From: Phallusia mammillata
Taxonomy: Eukaryota; Chordata; Ascidiacea; Phlebobranchia; Ascidiidae
DNA: 64,000 nucleotides
Direction: 5' to 3'
NCBI GenBank assembly: GCA_003260075.1
Contig: QLIY01000054.1
Coordinates: 1 to 64,000 of the forward strand
Shown here: piece by piece, positions 38,014 to 48,917 of the stretch
Position numbering within the stretch: position 1 is the stretch's first letter
Layout of the letters: each line of letters starts with the position of its first letter
The notes under the pieces: model-generated
What the model saw: the letters and a program-made list of their open reading frames with translations, nothing else
The model's database searches: none
What the model was told of the DNA's origin: nothing
Position numbers and translations under genes: made by a program

Positions 38014-38192
38014 CAGTGGTGGGATTCAGCCGGTTCGCAACAGTTCTATCGAACAGTCTCACGAAGTTTTATGGGATCAGCGAACCGGTTAGAACTACTG
38101 GTTACTGTCAATGGACTCTTTGCAACAATACCGGCTGAAAAATATGACTTTTGTGATAGAACCGGCTGAAAAAAATTTGAATCCCACCACTG
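38014..38192. mobile_element. hAT-type MITE, CAGTGGTGGGATTC family (179 bp)
   Basis: Starts CAGTGGTGGGATTCAGCCGG and ends TTTGAATCCCACCACTG, full length for the family. The flanks do not show an obvious octamer repeat. Confidence 0.85.
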
Positions 38193-39097
38193 CATAAACT
38201 AAAGTGTTTTTTACAAGACATAAAAAAACAGGTATTTGAAGTATTTCCTGAAAGCAAAACCAAAGGCTTCGATTTGCGCAATACAACGTGTTCAACAAGA
38301 AATCATATACAACAGCATTAATTTCATTCGAGTTACATTCACAGTGGAGTTACGGCGTGTTATATAAGTCATTCTTTTAGTTGTAATTGGCCATAAACGC
38401 CAAAACGAAGGTGTCTGCTATCAATCTTAGTGTTTATCATCTCGTCTTGGGTCTACCCGAAAGGCAGCGGCGCCAATGCAATATTAATGACTCTACTCTC
38501 CAATTTTGTTGCGTTGCACCAAGAAGAAAATCAATAGCTTTGCAAACACCGAGTCATTCTGTTACTTTCCCTGGCGTGTTTTTAGTTGTTTTAAGGTATC
38601 TTCGCTGCTTCGTTCTATCGTAGTTGAGGGTCGTTGAGGAGATTTGTAAATCCTAGTAGATTTGACTAATGAACAACAAATAGTGTGGCACAACTGGATT
38701 TGAAGATAACAGAGGCTGTTCTGTGGACGAAGTTATCATTAAAGGCTTCAACGATGCTTGCATTTAAATCCGCAAGAAAACATATTCCCCCCCCCCTTGA
38801 GGGTCGTTGAGGAGATTTGTAAATCCTAGTAGATTTGACTAATGTACAACAAATAGTGTGGCACAACTGGATTTGAAGATAACATAGGCTATTCTGTGGA
38901 CGAAGTTATCATTAAAGGCTTCAACGATGCTTGCATTTACATCCGCAAGAAAACATATATATCCTGATTATTGCAAGGCAGAGTAGGCCACACTGTAGTA
39001 GTTACATTTAATAATGGCCTACCTGTGTTCAATGGGACTTTTGTGCACAGTGAAAAAGCTTGTGGCAATATTTGAAGTCCAGGCAATGAGTTCGAAA

Positions 39098-39456
39098 CAG
39101 TGGCGTATAGGCAGACGAAAATTTTGGGAGGGGCCAAATAGTTTGCTGTCCAACTCTAATACGTAAAGCGTGCTTTTACCTAACACATGACTTGCCAAAG
39201 TTTGATTCGACGGGACAGCCAAACGCTTTATTGATTTATTCCATGTCTACATAAATATAAAAAGCATGGATTTTATCTTACAACTTGGTGACAACAGTCA
39301 TTTTTGTTAATTTATATATTCCTTTGATAGTTGAAAGACGAAACCACAGTGATGAGGGACAAAATTACATTAAACTAAAGTTTTTCAGTATACAATTTCG
39401 AAAATTTGGGAGGGGCCATATATGGCCCCTTTGGCCCCTCCCTGGCTACGCCACTG
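39098..39456. mobile_element. hAT-type MITE (CAGTGGCGTA family) with perfect 8-bp target duplication
   Basis: Starts CAGTGGCGTATAGGC and ends GGCTACGCCACTG. The octamer gttcgaaa flanks both sides (39090-39097 and 39457-39464). Inside are inverted gggaggggcca blocks. No coding capacity. Confidence 0.9.
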
Positions 39457-39684
39457 GTTCGAAAAACTGAATATTTTGTTTAGGTGCATTATAGCCCAGG
39501 TTACCAAGAATTATAGATTCAACCACAAATGGTTTTAAGAAGGTTGATCAGTGAATTTACCTTTTGATTCAACGCAGTCAAAAGTTGTGACGGACAGAAA
39601 AACAATTGAATTTAACAAAGCAAGTGTATGCAGCTGCTGTGATTTCTTTGGTGACCCACACTTGTGTTGTAAAACACAGAAAAC

Positions 39685-42600
39685 ATGTATTCCTGTGACG
39701 ATGAAGAGTTTTATGAGGGCGATGGATATGACAGTGAACAAGAAGAGTGGCTGCAATTCCTCAACACAATCAAAGCAGAAGCATTGCTACAAAGGTGACA
39801 GAAAAGATTGCAAACTATGTATTTATCAAACCGTAATATTGGTAACATTTTAAGTATGTTTTAAGTTTAGTTTCATGTTAATTCGTTGTCCCACCTCATT
39901 TAAAGAAAGGAGTCGAACCGGAACTGAACCGTAACCCGCGAACCGGTTCGAGCGGTTTATTTTGTTAAACCTGAACCGAACACAAACAGAAAATTGCAAT
40001 TTTCGAACCTGAAAATGAACATTTATTAAAAACTCTGCCGAACCCGAACCCTTAAAAACAAAACAAAGTGAACCCGAACCGAACCTGAACCCATATGACA
40101 AGCGGTTCGACTCCCTGATTTATAAGGTGGTGGGAACCTAAACAATTCTTAAAATTAGGATGATGTTTTTCCTGTTTTTTTTAACCTTTTTAAATTCTTG
40201 GTGAAAAGGGCATGTAATCGTTTTTCGCGCAAAACTTTCCCAGGGTAACGTGATTGTGGTTTGTTACGTAACAGAGACCGAATTGACATTGATTAAATTG
40301 ACCGGGATATTATCGAATTTCTTAAACAACGTTTGATACAGGGTAGTTTGAAGTAGGCAATAGTTCAAAAAATCTAAGAACAAATCTTCGTGAGTTTGGT
40401 GTCAAGTCTGTGACTATTGATATTAATTTTCTTTGTTCATAAATCAATAAAGGTTTGTTTGATGAAATCGTGTATAGTTGTATATGCTTTAGGTCAGTGG
40501 TCGGCTACCGCCGGTCCGCGACGAGTTCGTTACCAGGCCGTATAATTTTTCAGGTTAAATGTTCTAAAACATTTTGCCAATGTATCCCGGGGATGATAAA
40601 CTAATTTATGCGTTTTCATTGTTAAATATTTGTGTGTTTTTTAAGACCGATCCGCAATAAATTTTCAGTTTCAAAAACGGTCAGCAGTAAAAAAAAGATA
40701 CCGACCCCTGCTTTGGTGATAACCAAACCGGCAAAGTTTCTATATTTTAGTCAAATGTTTAAATTGTTTTCTGTTTTTAGACAAGAAAACCTTCAAGATC
40801 TTTGGACCCACCTTCGACGAGACGAACCTGAATTACTGGACACATTCGAATTTTTCCTCGACAACGCAGTTCGAGAGATCGATAAAATCCGTGGGGACAA
40901 AAACGTAGCACTTAAAAGGTCACAATCGAATTTTACTGAAAAACATTTAATTTACAACAAAAACAACAAGAGATTATAACTTCACAAAAATACCTGTTTT
41001 GGGCGATTGTAGTGATATCTGAATCATGTCAAATCAAAAAACAAAAATTGGGTTTTAAGTCAGCTTCGTTTGGCCAAGTTCCGACATGAGCAACCATGCG
41101 GTTCAGTATTAGTTAAAATTGAGAAATGGCAATTCGATTAAGTCAAGAAATAACTTGTGATGCAAATACAACCCCCCCCCCCGTTTGGCCAAGTTCCGAC
41201 ATGAGCAACCATGCGGTTCGGTATTAGTTGAAATTGAGAAATGGCAATTCGATTAAGTCAAGAAATAACTTGTGATACAAATACAATTCAATTCCCTATC
41301 TGCCTTCCCATGCCTGTCGTACGTTTGTTACATGTTGAACTTGTAAATTATTTTTGATTAGCCGGTTTTGTCGCAAAAATCATATTTTTCGGCCGGTTCT
41401 GTTACAAAAAGTCCTTTGAGACAGTAACCAGTAATGCTAACCGGTTCGCTGATCTCATAAAATTTCAGACGGTTCTATAGAACCGGTACAGTAACCAGTA
41501 ATGCTAACCGGTTCGCTGATCTCATAAAATTTCGTGAAACGGTTAGAACCGGTGCGAACCGACTGAATCCCACCACTGCTTTTGATGCAAATACAATTCG
41601 CTTCCCTACCTGCCTTCCCACGTCTGAAATACGTAAGTTACTTGTGATTTCATGTTGAACTTGTAAATTATTTTTTATTAGCAAAGAACAAAGTGAGAGG
41701 GAAGTTCAACAAATTTTTATCGATGTTGAAAAAATTCTTGAAGAGGAAAGAGACAGAATCAAAGCGGAGGTGAAAACTGTTTTGATTTCTTTTAAAGCTA
41801 TAAGTTTTTAGTCATCATTTTAAAAATTTTAACGCACTCGATAACCAACTACAATAATGCTTGCTTAAACTCAATAATAATCAAGGTAATATGCTAATAG
41901 GTTTGGTAAGGTGTGTATATTTCATGATCTCCTCGTGAAAAACCTGTGATCCCCTCGTGATAAACTTGTGATTTCCTCCTGAAAAACCTGTGAACCCATC
42001 GTGATAATGTACATTTAATTTTCCTCCTGTCAACCGTTAATCGGTTTGGTGAGAAGAGCAATCCAAGGTAATTCAATAAACTGATCCAACCAGTGACATT
42101 GAATTATCGATTATCAAGATTCGAGACCATTAATTGGTTCAGAAACTTTTTTCACACGACCTAACCAGTGGTGGGATTCAGCCGGTTCTATAGAACAGTC
42201 TGTGATAATAATTACTAAATACAAACACTGTTGGGATTCAGCCGGTTCGTACCGGTTCTATAGAACCGTCCACTCGAAATTTTATGAGATCAGCGAACCA
42301 GTTAGCATTACTGGTTACTGTCAATTGACTTTTATGAGATCAGCGAACCGGTTAGCATTACTGGTTACTGTCAATGGACTTTTTGTAACAAAACCGACTG
42401 GTTAGCATTACTGGTTACTGTCAATGGATTTTTGTAACAGAATCGGCTGAGGTTACTGTCAATGAACTTTTTGTAACAGAACCGGCTGAAAAATATGAAT
42501 TTTGTGATAGAACCGCCTGGCAAAAAAAAATTAAATCCCACCACTGAACCAAACCACTTTTAAAATTTTTGTATTATGGTTCTCGCTTTAGGCCTACCCA

Positions 42601-44061
42601 TAAATAAGCATAATTAAAATTTTAGTTGTTTTATTTCAATGAAAATCGCTCACCAGTGTGGAAACGTATGGTCCAAAAAAGCAGTACACAACCGTTTTTT
42701 GGGAAGTTTTACGTTACGTTTGCTTGTCATTTATTTACGAGACGTTTGTTTTCATTTTTTTAGTGCGAAGCAAAATACCGCTACGAGCTGCGGAGGTTAA
42801 GTGAAGCGAAACAGCAAGAACTCGATGACGTCATTGAACGAAAACAGCGCCTGGAGCGCCAACTGGCGGATATAAACTTGCACGAAAAGCGAAGTAGTGA
42901 GAGCATCCGAAACTTGAACAAGGTCATTGATGAGCTTTCTTGTCGGGAAAACGAACTCAAGTCGGAAAACGACGACTTACAACAGGTGGGAGTGAACATA
43001 CATGCACGGGATAAAAATCTTATCCAGTCACATAACGCTTTGTAATGACGGTGTAGCTGCAGCGCGTTTAGTCATGGTCCACCAATCGCGCCATTTTTTG
43101 CCCTTCACCATTTCGCTCTCGATTCAACGTTGCACAGCTATTTTTTGGATTGGTTACTATTTCAGTTTAGCCGGTTTACTTATAGCTTAGCTGATTTAAC
43201 TATACATTATTATGCGAAAAATATTCAAGCCAACTGTTTTCAATTGTTTTCTGACACGAATTTGGCTTGACGTTTAAAGCCGGAAAAAACCATAACGTTT
43301 CACCCTTGTCAAGTTTACTCACAATGTGCCACACTCACTTTCTTGTGAGCTCACATAACACTTTATAACGACGGTGTAGCTATGTTCAGCCATTATGCGT
43401 CAATTGTATGCCATCTACTTTTTTGCGCTACAAAATGCAACGTTGCGCAGCTATTTCCGGCTTTGTGATTGGTTTAGTGCAAATGCGCCGCTATGTTTTC
43501 TATCACCAAGCGAAATAAACTCAACTTGGAATTGGAAAACTACCCAAGCGTTGATGCTGAACTAACAGAGTTTCTTGAATTCAAGGAAAACCATCGGCTG
43601 CATCTCCAGCTTTCTGTGTCTCTGGATAGTTTACAGCGCTCACAGGAGTTGTGCATGAAACTTCACGAGGAAGCGGAAAGTGAGAAGCGGGTGCGAGTCC
43701 GTGAACTCCAAGATGCTGTCGCGCTAAAGCATGAGAAGATCCGTAAAAGCGATCAACTCGAAATACAACTAGAGCAACTCAAGTGAGTGAAAACCCCCCC
43801 CCCCAAGTGAGAAGCGGGTGCGAGTCCGTGAACTCCAAGATGCTGTCGCGCTGAAGCATGAGAAGATCCGTAAGAGCGATCAACTCGAAATTCAACTAGA
43901 GCAACTCAAGTGAGTGAAAACTAATGTACCCCCCCCCCCATTTCGCTCTCGATTCAACGTTGCACAGCTATTTTTTGGATTGGTTATTATTTAAGTTTAG
44001 CCGGTTTACTTAGGCCTATAGCTTAGCTGATTTAACTACATTATTGTGCGAAAAATATTCA

Positions 44062-44102
<41 letters not shown>

Positions 44103-47100
44103 GTCGAACACGAAAATTGAAGTGCAGTAGCATGACCGTACTCGCTTGTTGTAGTTACCTGCAACCCATCTCTATACCATCAAACGTGAAGTCTGAAAGA
44201 GGCAAACTGGCGACTCACAGGTTAACACGCAATGAGACAATGCTGTTTTTGTTTGCAGTGTGTATGTGCGCGTAACAGTAGCTGTTTGTTAATTGTTATG
44301 CAACAAACGCGTAAACAAAGGAATAAAAATCTGCAAAAACAGAATATGCAATGCTACGTAAAGTTGTTTTCTCTGCTGACGCGACTAGTATATCAGTGTG
44401 TCTAATATACAATGAAACACTAGCTAACAACAAAAAGTCGAATGTCATAAGACTAAAAACGTTTTGCATTTTATTTTAAATTTTAAAACGGCTTTGTGGC
44501 TCCCAGTGTTTTTTTTACTACGCGAAACTGGTCCGAGTGGCTCTTTGAGTAGTAAAGGTTGGCGACCCCTGGTTTAGGCAGACTCCCCAACCCTATGCCC
44601 GCGGGCACCTAGTCGCCGGTTGACTCTGAATTAGACGCTGTGGGTTCCAAAACAAAAACAATAAAGTAATGTATCGCATTATCTATGTTATATAACCATA
44701 GGCACTGAAAATCTAAAAGAGCATTATGCTGCAACATTCATACTTGTCAGTTTTAAATACAGTTTGGATGCCCTTTATAGATTTTTTATAGAATTTTCTA
44801 CATATGTTTTGACCCCCTGCGTCATTCGGTAATTTTAAGTCTGCCCTCCACTTTACAAACGTTGGCGATCCCCTTAAGTATCAGAAATGGCAGGGTAGCT
44901 GCATTAGGCAAATTTAATAACTGTTCTCTGCAATTAAAAAAACTGTTATACATTACGAAAAGAACGCCAACATTGTGAACCGTAAGCAGGAATGGAATAA
45001 AAATCTGATGGGTCCATAATTTTTCTTCTCACAGCACTTTAAAAAATATAAGCAGTAGATCCTAATGCCTTTAAGCACTTACATGTTTAAGTAACTCATG
45101 TCGCGAAATTCGTTTTGCCAGTGTGCAACGGCGCTTATCCATCGCTATGTAGCGCTTAGACATGACTTTAGGCTACATAATAACCTTGATTTTCCGTCTA
45201 TTTTTTAACGGCGACGTATCATTATTACGTCACATTTTGAAACATTACAGACAATCGCTACATTATGTTTACGTCACTTATAAGGTGCATTAAATATTTA
45301 AACAACATCTATCTGGAGAAAACACAGCAGAGTATTTGAAAATAAAAGCGCATTCGTCGATAACCCTGTTTTAAATGTCCTACAATTACGTCAGCAGATT
45401 TAATAATTCATTATGGCTATTTAACTTCGGAACCGAAATAGGCGACAATTTTTGAAAAAGGAAAATTACGACGACACCAACTTGTTTTTGCAGACGAAAG
45501 CTTATGGATGAAAAAAATGCGAATGCAGTCCAGCTACCAACACCGTCGGTAAGTTGGATGTAATTTTGTAATACAAGTTGTCACTGAATGACAAATACAA
45601 CGGCCCTAACAGATGTAAAAATCTACGTGCTTTATTATTCAAACGTTTCGGCAAATGCTCATGCCATCATCAGTAATCAGAATAAAAATTCATGTCGCTT
45701 TTTACGTCTATTTGGGCCGTTATATTCGTCATTAAACCTATGCAAAGATCCGGGTATAGCAGTGGTTCTCAACTGGTGGTCCATGACAACTTTTTGGGTG
45801 GTCCACTAAATTAAGTGATAAACTATAGAGATGCAGATTGCATATTACATGTTGAAAGAGGATCAAAATGTTAGCTGTTAATAATTGTATCTCACTTCTT
45901 AAAAAACTTGCTCAAAAATGAAATGGTCAACGATATTATTTTTACTGGGCCGGTGGTCCATGGCCTGAAACGAGTTGAGAACCACTGGTGTATAGTGTTC
46001 CAAAGTTGTGGTTGTTTACGAAACGTTATCAATAGCAAAAAAACGGCCGCACAAATTATCCGAAAATTCTGCATTTATACGGCCAAATATAATTTTTCAA
46101 AGACTAAAAAGTTCTAATCTCACATTATCGGTTACCAGCACATTTAACGTTTGAAGATTGTATGACCTTTTCGTAGCCACATATAAAAACCCTAACATTC
46201 AACCTGAAACAAAGCTATGAATAAATTTGCTGTTAAGTTCTACTAAATGTTCTTGGAAATATTCAGCAGGTTTCGAATGACGACCGCGTGAAAGCCGAAC
46301 CCGAGTTTGGGAAAAGTTCCGCATCTCGCTCCACACCGATTCATGCGTTTAAAATCATCATGGTGGGAGATTCGAACGTGGGCAAGACGAGTTTGATCCA
46401 AAGATTCTGTGACGACCGATTTACAGGAGATCGCAACCCGACAGTCGGTGAGTTTAACAGGGAAAAAAATCCGAACGAACACCCAATATTCGCCACCAAG
46501 CGTCTCAGCCTGCAATTCAATACATCCGTGGTTCTCAAACTTTAAAATATACTTTTCATCGCCGTCTCTTTGCCATTATCTCCAGAACTCGCGGTCCATA
46601 AAGCTGAATGCATATTTTAGAAAACGAAATCTCGGCTCAACAGACTATAGCTATTTTTTCCATTTTTCACAGCAAGAGGCAGAATTTAAACTAGTTTTGT
46701 AAGTTACGAGAAACAGTCGTGCAAAGTTTGTGACATCACATTTTTGTACAATACAAAAATTAAGCTTCAGAATTTTGCGCGAAAAATTGCTTTATTTTTA
46801 CTTGTAATAGAATAAACATTGTTCAGCAATGGAGACAGTTCCTATAATTATACCCAGATTTCCACAGATATGGGCAACAACAACAAAATTGTAGTATGAC
46901 TTCAAACCATTGTCGGTCCCAGTGAAATTGCTTCAGGTACCCCTAAGGGACCGCGGACCACAGTTTGAGGACCGCTGGGTTACACATGTGATATGTACTA
47001 CTTGTAGTTTATACATATGGACTATTTTACACAAATAATTAGTAGTGGAAGCTATTTCGAAACACGTCCATGTAGACATGATTTCATGGGGTTCGAACCC

Positions 47101-48917
47101 GCATACGCTGGAGTACAAAACCAACCAGTTTATGTCTGTGTGTGGGTAATGCTCCTTACACCGTTCGTCATTCTCTCATTTGGGTAGGAGTACGTATATG
47201 CCGTGTTTCGTTTTACGGGGGGTGTAGTGTAGGGTACGGGGGCATTCGCGGGCCGGTACCTGTACGTGGGTTTAGGGGAATAAAGCAGGATGCAACCAAT
47301 CCGGATTTTATGAATCAGACAAACGATAACGCTGTGCCCCTGTAATTTGTGCAACATACATAAATCCTGTACTTGTTTTGTTTAAACAACCAGTTTCTTT
47401 TAGACATCACATATCAGACCAAAACAGTTTCGACAAGCGATGGATCTGCAGTTTTGCAAATTTGGGACACAGCCGGTCAAGAAAGGTTTCGAAGCATTCC
47501 AAAATCCTACTTCCGAAAAGCTGACGGCATAATGATGCTATATGACGTAACAAACGAAGAAAGCATGAGCAACGTGAGACATTGGATCAGTAGCATGGAG
47601 GTACAACAAGAACAACCTATTTTAAGACTACAGCGAACGATATGCTGTAGTTCAGGGATCTGCAACCTTCTTCTACTGCAGACCGTTTTGAAAATGAAAT
47701 TTTATCGCTGACCGGCTATTCAAAAAAACTACAAACATTTATTAATAAAAACGCATAAATTTGTTTATCATCCCCGGTATATTTGGGCAAAATGTTTCAA
47801 AACATTTAACCTGAAAAAGTATAAGGCCTGGTAACGAACTCNTTGGGCAAAATGTTTCAAAACATTTAACCTGAAAAATTATAAGGCCTGGTAACGAACT
47901 CCTCGCGTAGCGGTACGGGGCCGCGGACCGGCGGTTGCCGACCACTGCTGTAGTGTATTAAAATCTTTTATCCGCAACACATTTTCCAGGCAACGGAATC
48001 CAACGCTGGTATCATGTTACTTGGTAATAAGATGGACAGCAAGCCGGTGGTGAGCGAAGAATCTGGCCGCAAGATGGCGGGCGAGATCAACGCTGGTTTT
48101 GCCCTCGTAAGCGCGATGACGGGAGAGAATGTAGAGGAGGCATTCAACAAACTGACCAGGTGATTTGATATTCTCACAAAGTGTAATTTAGCTTTTGGGT
48201 TTGGGTGGATGTACTGCGAAACCCTTACCCTACACTAGACAAGCGTATTTCAGTTACTTTGGCCCAAAAACAGTTTGTCACTTTTTTGGGAAAGGAAAGG
48301 GTCCCCCCCCCCTTTGGGTTTGGGTGGATGTACTGCGAAACCCTTACCCTACACTAGACAGGCGTATTTCAGTTACTTTGGCCCAAAAACTGTTTGTCAC
48401 TTTTTTGGGAAAGGAAAGGGCCCTTAAAGGCGACATAAACGCTTAACTAAATCAGTTGTTCCCAAGAAAAGGGAATTTATTTTTTACAAGTGGTTTAAAT
48501 AGACACTTCAGCTCTGGAGAAACCTGTGAAATTAATAAAATCCAATTTTAAGTGTTTTTTGTACGGTTTGGCATCTACTATGTAGTCTATTGGGAAGGAA
48601 TGAGAATGTTTTGAATTGTTAAGTGAAAAATTCGTCTATAAAGGTTAAAAACTATTGCACTTAATGTTCCAAATACTGTGCCTATTTTTTGAATAGATCT
48701 AAACCTATTGGGTGCGTAGAAAATTAACTTTTTGGTTCCATTATTATCAAATAGCTTATTTAAGTTTTGACTTAATAGACCGATCTTGTCACGCAGAATG
48801 CTTTTAGCCGAACAATTCACGGAGTTGTCGCCGCCTAGTGGAAATATTGTGGCTGAATCAATAGAACTGGAAATCCAAGCATCGGCCAAGTCAGAAAAGA
48901 AGAACTGTTGTTGGTAA
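39685..48917 (+). CDS. Coiled-coil large Rab GTPase, RASEF/CRACR2A/RAB44-like, without EF-hands, ten exons
   Basis: Likely a membrane-trafficking GTPase with a built-in coiled coil. Exons: 39685-39794, 40781-40918, 41682-41769, 42764-42985, 43511-43782 (or from 43478), 45494-45548, 46270-46447, 47404-47600, 47990-48159, 48797-48917. Phases agree and give about 516 residues. An acidic N-terminus (MYSCDDEEFYEGDGYDSEQ) replaces the EF-hands of RASEF. A domain like RASEF's (ELLDTFEFFLDNAVREIDKI) leads into a heptad-rich coiled coil (about 80-300). The GTPase has GDSNVGKTSLIQRF (P-loop), WDTAGQERFRSIPKSYFRKADG (first part matches RASEF closely), GNKMD and VSAMTGENVEEAF. The end NCCW carries a double Cys for prenylation. 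Switch I reads TVDITYQ where Rabs have TxGVDFQ. Upstream EF-hand exons could have been missed. Confidence 0.88.
39908..40123. mobile_element. MITE (CAGGGAGTCGAACCG-type ends) in Rab gene intron 1
   Basis: aaGGAGTCGAACCGGAACTG at the left and GCGGTTCGACTCCCTG at the right form inverted ends. The interior is rich in gaacc repeats. Flanks atttaaag and atttataa match at 6 of 8. Confidence 0.6.
40495..40710. mobile_element. hAT-type MITE (CAGTGGTCGGCTACC family) in Rab gene intron 1
   Basis: Starts CAGTGGTCGGCTACCGCCGG and ends ATACCGACCCCTG. Flanks ctttaggt and ctttggtg match at 6 of 8. A related copy lies at 47653-47947. Confidence 0.7.
41045..41285. repeat. Local ~110-bp duplication joined by 11 C in Rab gene intron 2
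   Basis: The block cgtttggccaagttccgaca...gatacaaatacaa occurs on both sides of C at 41172-41182, with single-base differences (ttcagtatt versus ttcggtatt). Confidence 0.8.
41358..41578. mobile_element. hAT-type MITE, CAGTGGTGGGATTC family, inverted, with internal tandem copy
   Basis: Right end CCGACTGAATCCCACCACTG. The segment acagtaaccagtaatgctaa...gatctcataaaatttc is repeated twice in tandem. The left end is degraded (near gccggttttgtcgcaaaaat). It lies in Rab gene intron 2, next to exon 3. Confidence 0.7.
41927..42008. repeat. 22-bp minisatellite, about 3.7 units
   Basis: Units begin at 41927, 41949, 41971 and 41993 and follow the pattern atcycctcgtgaaaaacctgtg with one to four changes each. 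Located in Rab gene intron 3. Confidence 0.8.
42166..42546. mobile_element. Expanded hAT-type MITE, CAGTGGTGGGATTC family, in Rab gene intron 3
   Basis: Starts CAGTGGTGGGATTCAGCCGG and ends AAATCCCACCACTG, but is twice the family length. A second element start (tgggattcagccggttcgta) occurs at about 42231, and the block ggttagcattactggttact-gtcaa is present about three or four times in tandem. This suggests replication slippage or repeated nested insertion. Confidence 0.8.
43330..43525 (+). repeat. Dispersed ~230-bp repeat overlapping the start of Rab gene exon 5
   Basis: The order cacactcactttcttgtgag, cgacggtgtagct, aacgttgcgcagctatttcc, tgattggtttagtgcaa, caccaagcgaaataaactca matches the minus strand of 20685-20785 and 2560-2770 block by block. 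The family's 3' part (cgaaataaactcaac) runs directly into coding sequence of exon 5. Both candidate acceptors (ending at 43477 or 43510) therefore lie inside the repeat. Confidence 0.75.
43673..44100. repeat. Chain of duplicated Rab gene fragments joined by three C runs
   Basis: The end of exon 5 (43673-43791) recurs at 43805-43920 after C at 43794-43804. Then follows C at 43929-43939 and a second copy of intron 4 sequence (43110-43230) at 43940-44064, ending in 36 C at 44065-44100. The order is not possible for a simple tandem duplication and points to misassembly. Confidence 0.8.
44101..44575. mobile_element. hAT-type element remnant (…GTTGGCGACCCCTG end)
   Basis: The right end ggttggcgacccctg at about 44559-44573 is a typical hAT terminus (inverted CAGGGGTCGCCAAC), preceded by ggctcccagtg and ctctttgagtag. 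The left end is missing behind the 36-C run. In Rab gene intron 5. Confidence 0.5.
45597..45723 (-). ncRNA. Hammerhead-ribozyme-like motif in a fold-back (Penelope-type repeat?)
   Basis: Minus strand: CTGATGA (plus 45667-45673), then a GGCA/TGCC stem II, then GAAA (45646-45649), then CGT...ACG stem III (45643-45645 with 45626-45628) and TA (45624-45625), giving a GUA cleavage triplet. These core elements are in the type I order. Outer arms pair as stem I: aacggcccaaatagacgtaa with ttacatctgttagggccgtt, with about 25 unpaired bases on one side. A bulged U before stem II departs from consensus. Penelope-like retroelements are known to carry such ribozymes. Confidence 0.45.
45760..45987. mobile_element. 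hAT-type MITE (CAGTGGTTCTCAACTGGTGG family) in Rab gene intron 6
   Basis: Starts CAGTGGTTCTCAACTGGTGG and ends GAGTTGAGAACCACTG. Flanks gggtatag and gtgtatag match at 7 of 8. A sister copy lies at 54365-54546. Confidence 0.85.
46527..46977. mobile_element. hAT-type MITE (TGGTTCTCAAACT / AGTTTGAGGACCGCTG ends) in Rab gene intron 7
   Basis: cgtggttctcaaact at the left and accacagtttgaggaccgctg at the right form inverted ends. No coding capacity and no clear target duplication. Confidence 0.6.
47653..47947. mobile_element. hAT-type MITE (CAGGGATCTGCAACC / GGTTGCCGACCACTG) in Rab gene intron 8
   Basis: Flanks ctgtagtt and ctgtagtg match at 7 of 8. The interior contains a ~60-bp duplication joined by a single n at 47842. 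Related to 40495-40710. Confidence 0.8.
48185..48430. repeat. ~115-bp duplication joined by 10 C in Rab gene intron 9
   Basis: The block tttgggtttgggtggatgta...ggaaagg occurs on both sides of C at 48303-48312 with few changes (acaagcg versus acaggcg). Open frames here are by-products. Confidence 0.8.

Noticed and set aside
47040..47135. tRNA-like B box (ggttcgaaccc) on the minus strand
   Set aside because: No credible acceptor stem or A box was found, and ggttcgaaccc is palindromic. At most a tRNA-derived SINE relic.
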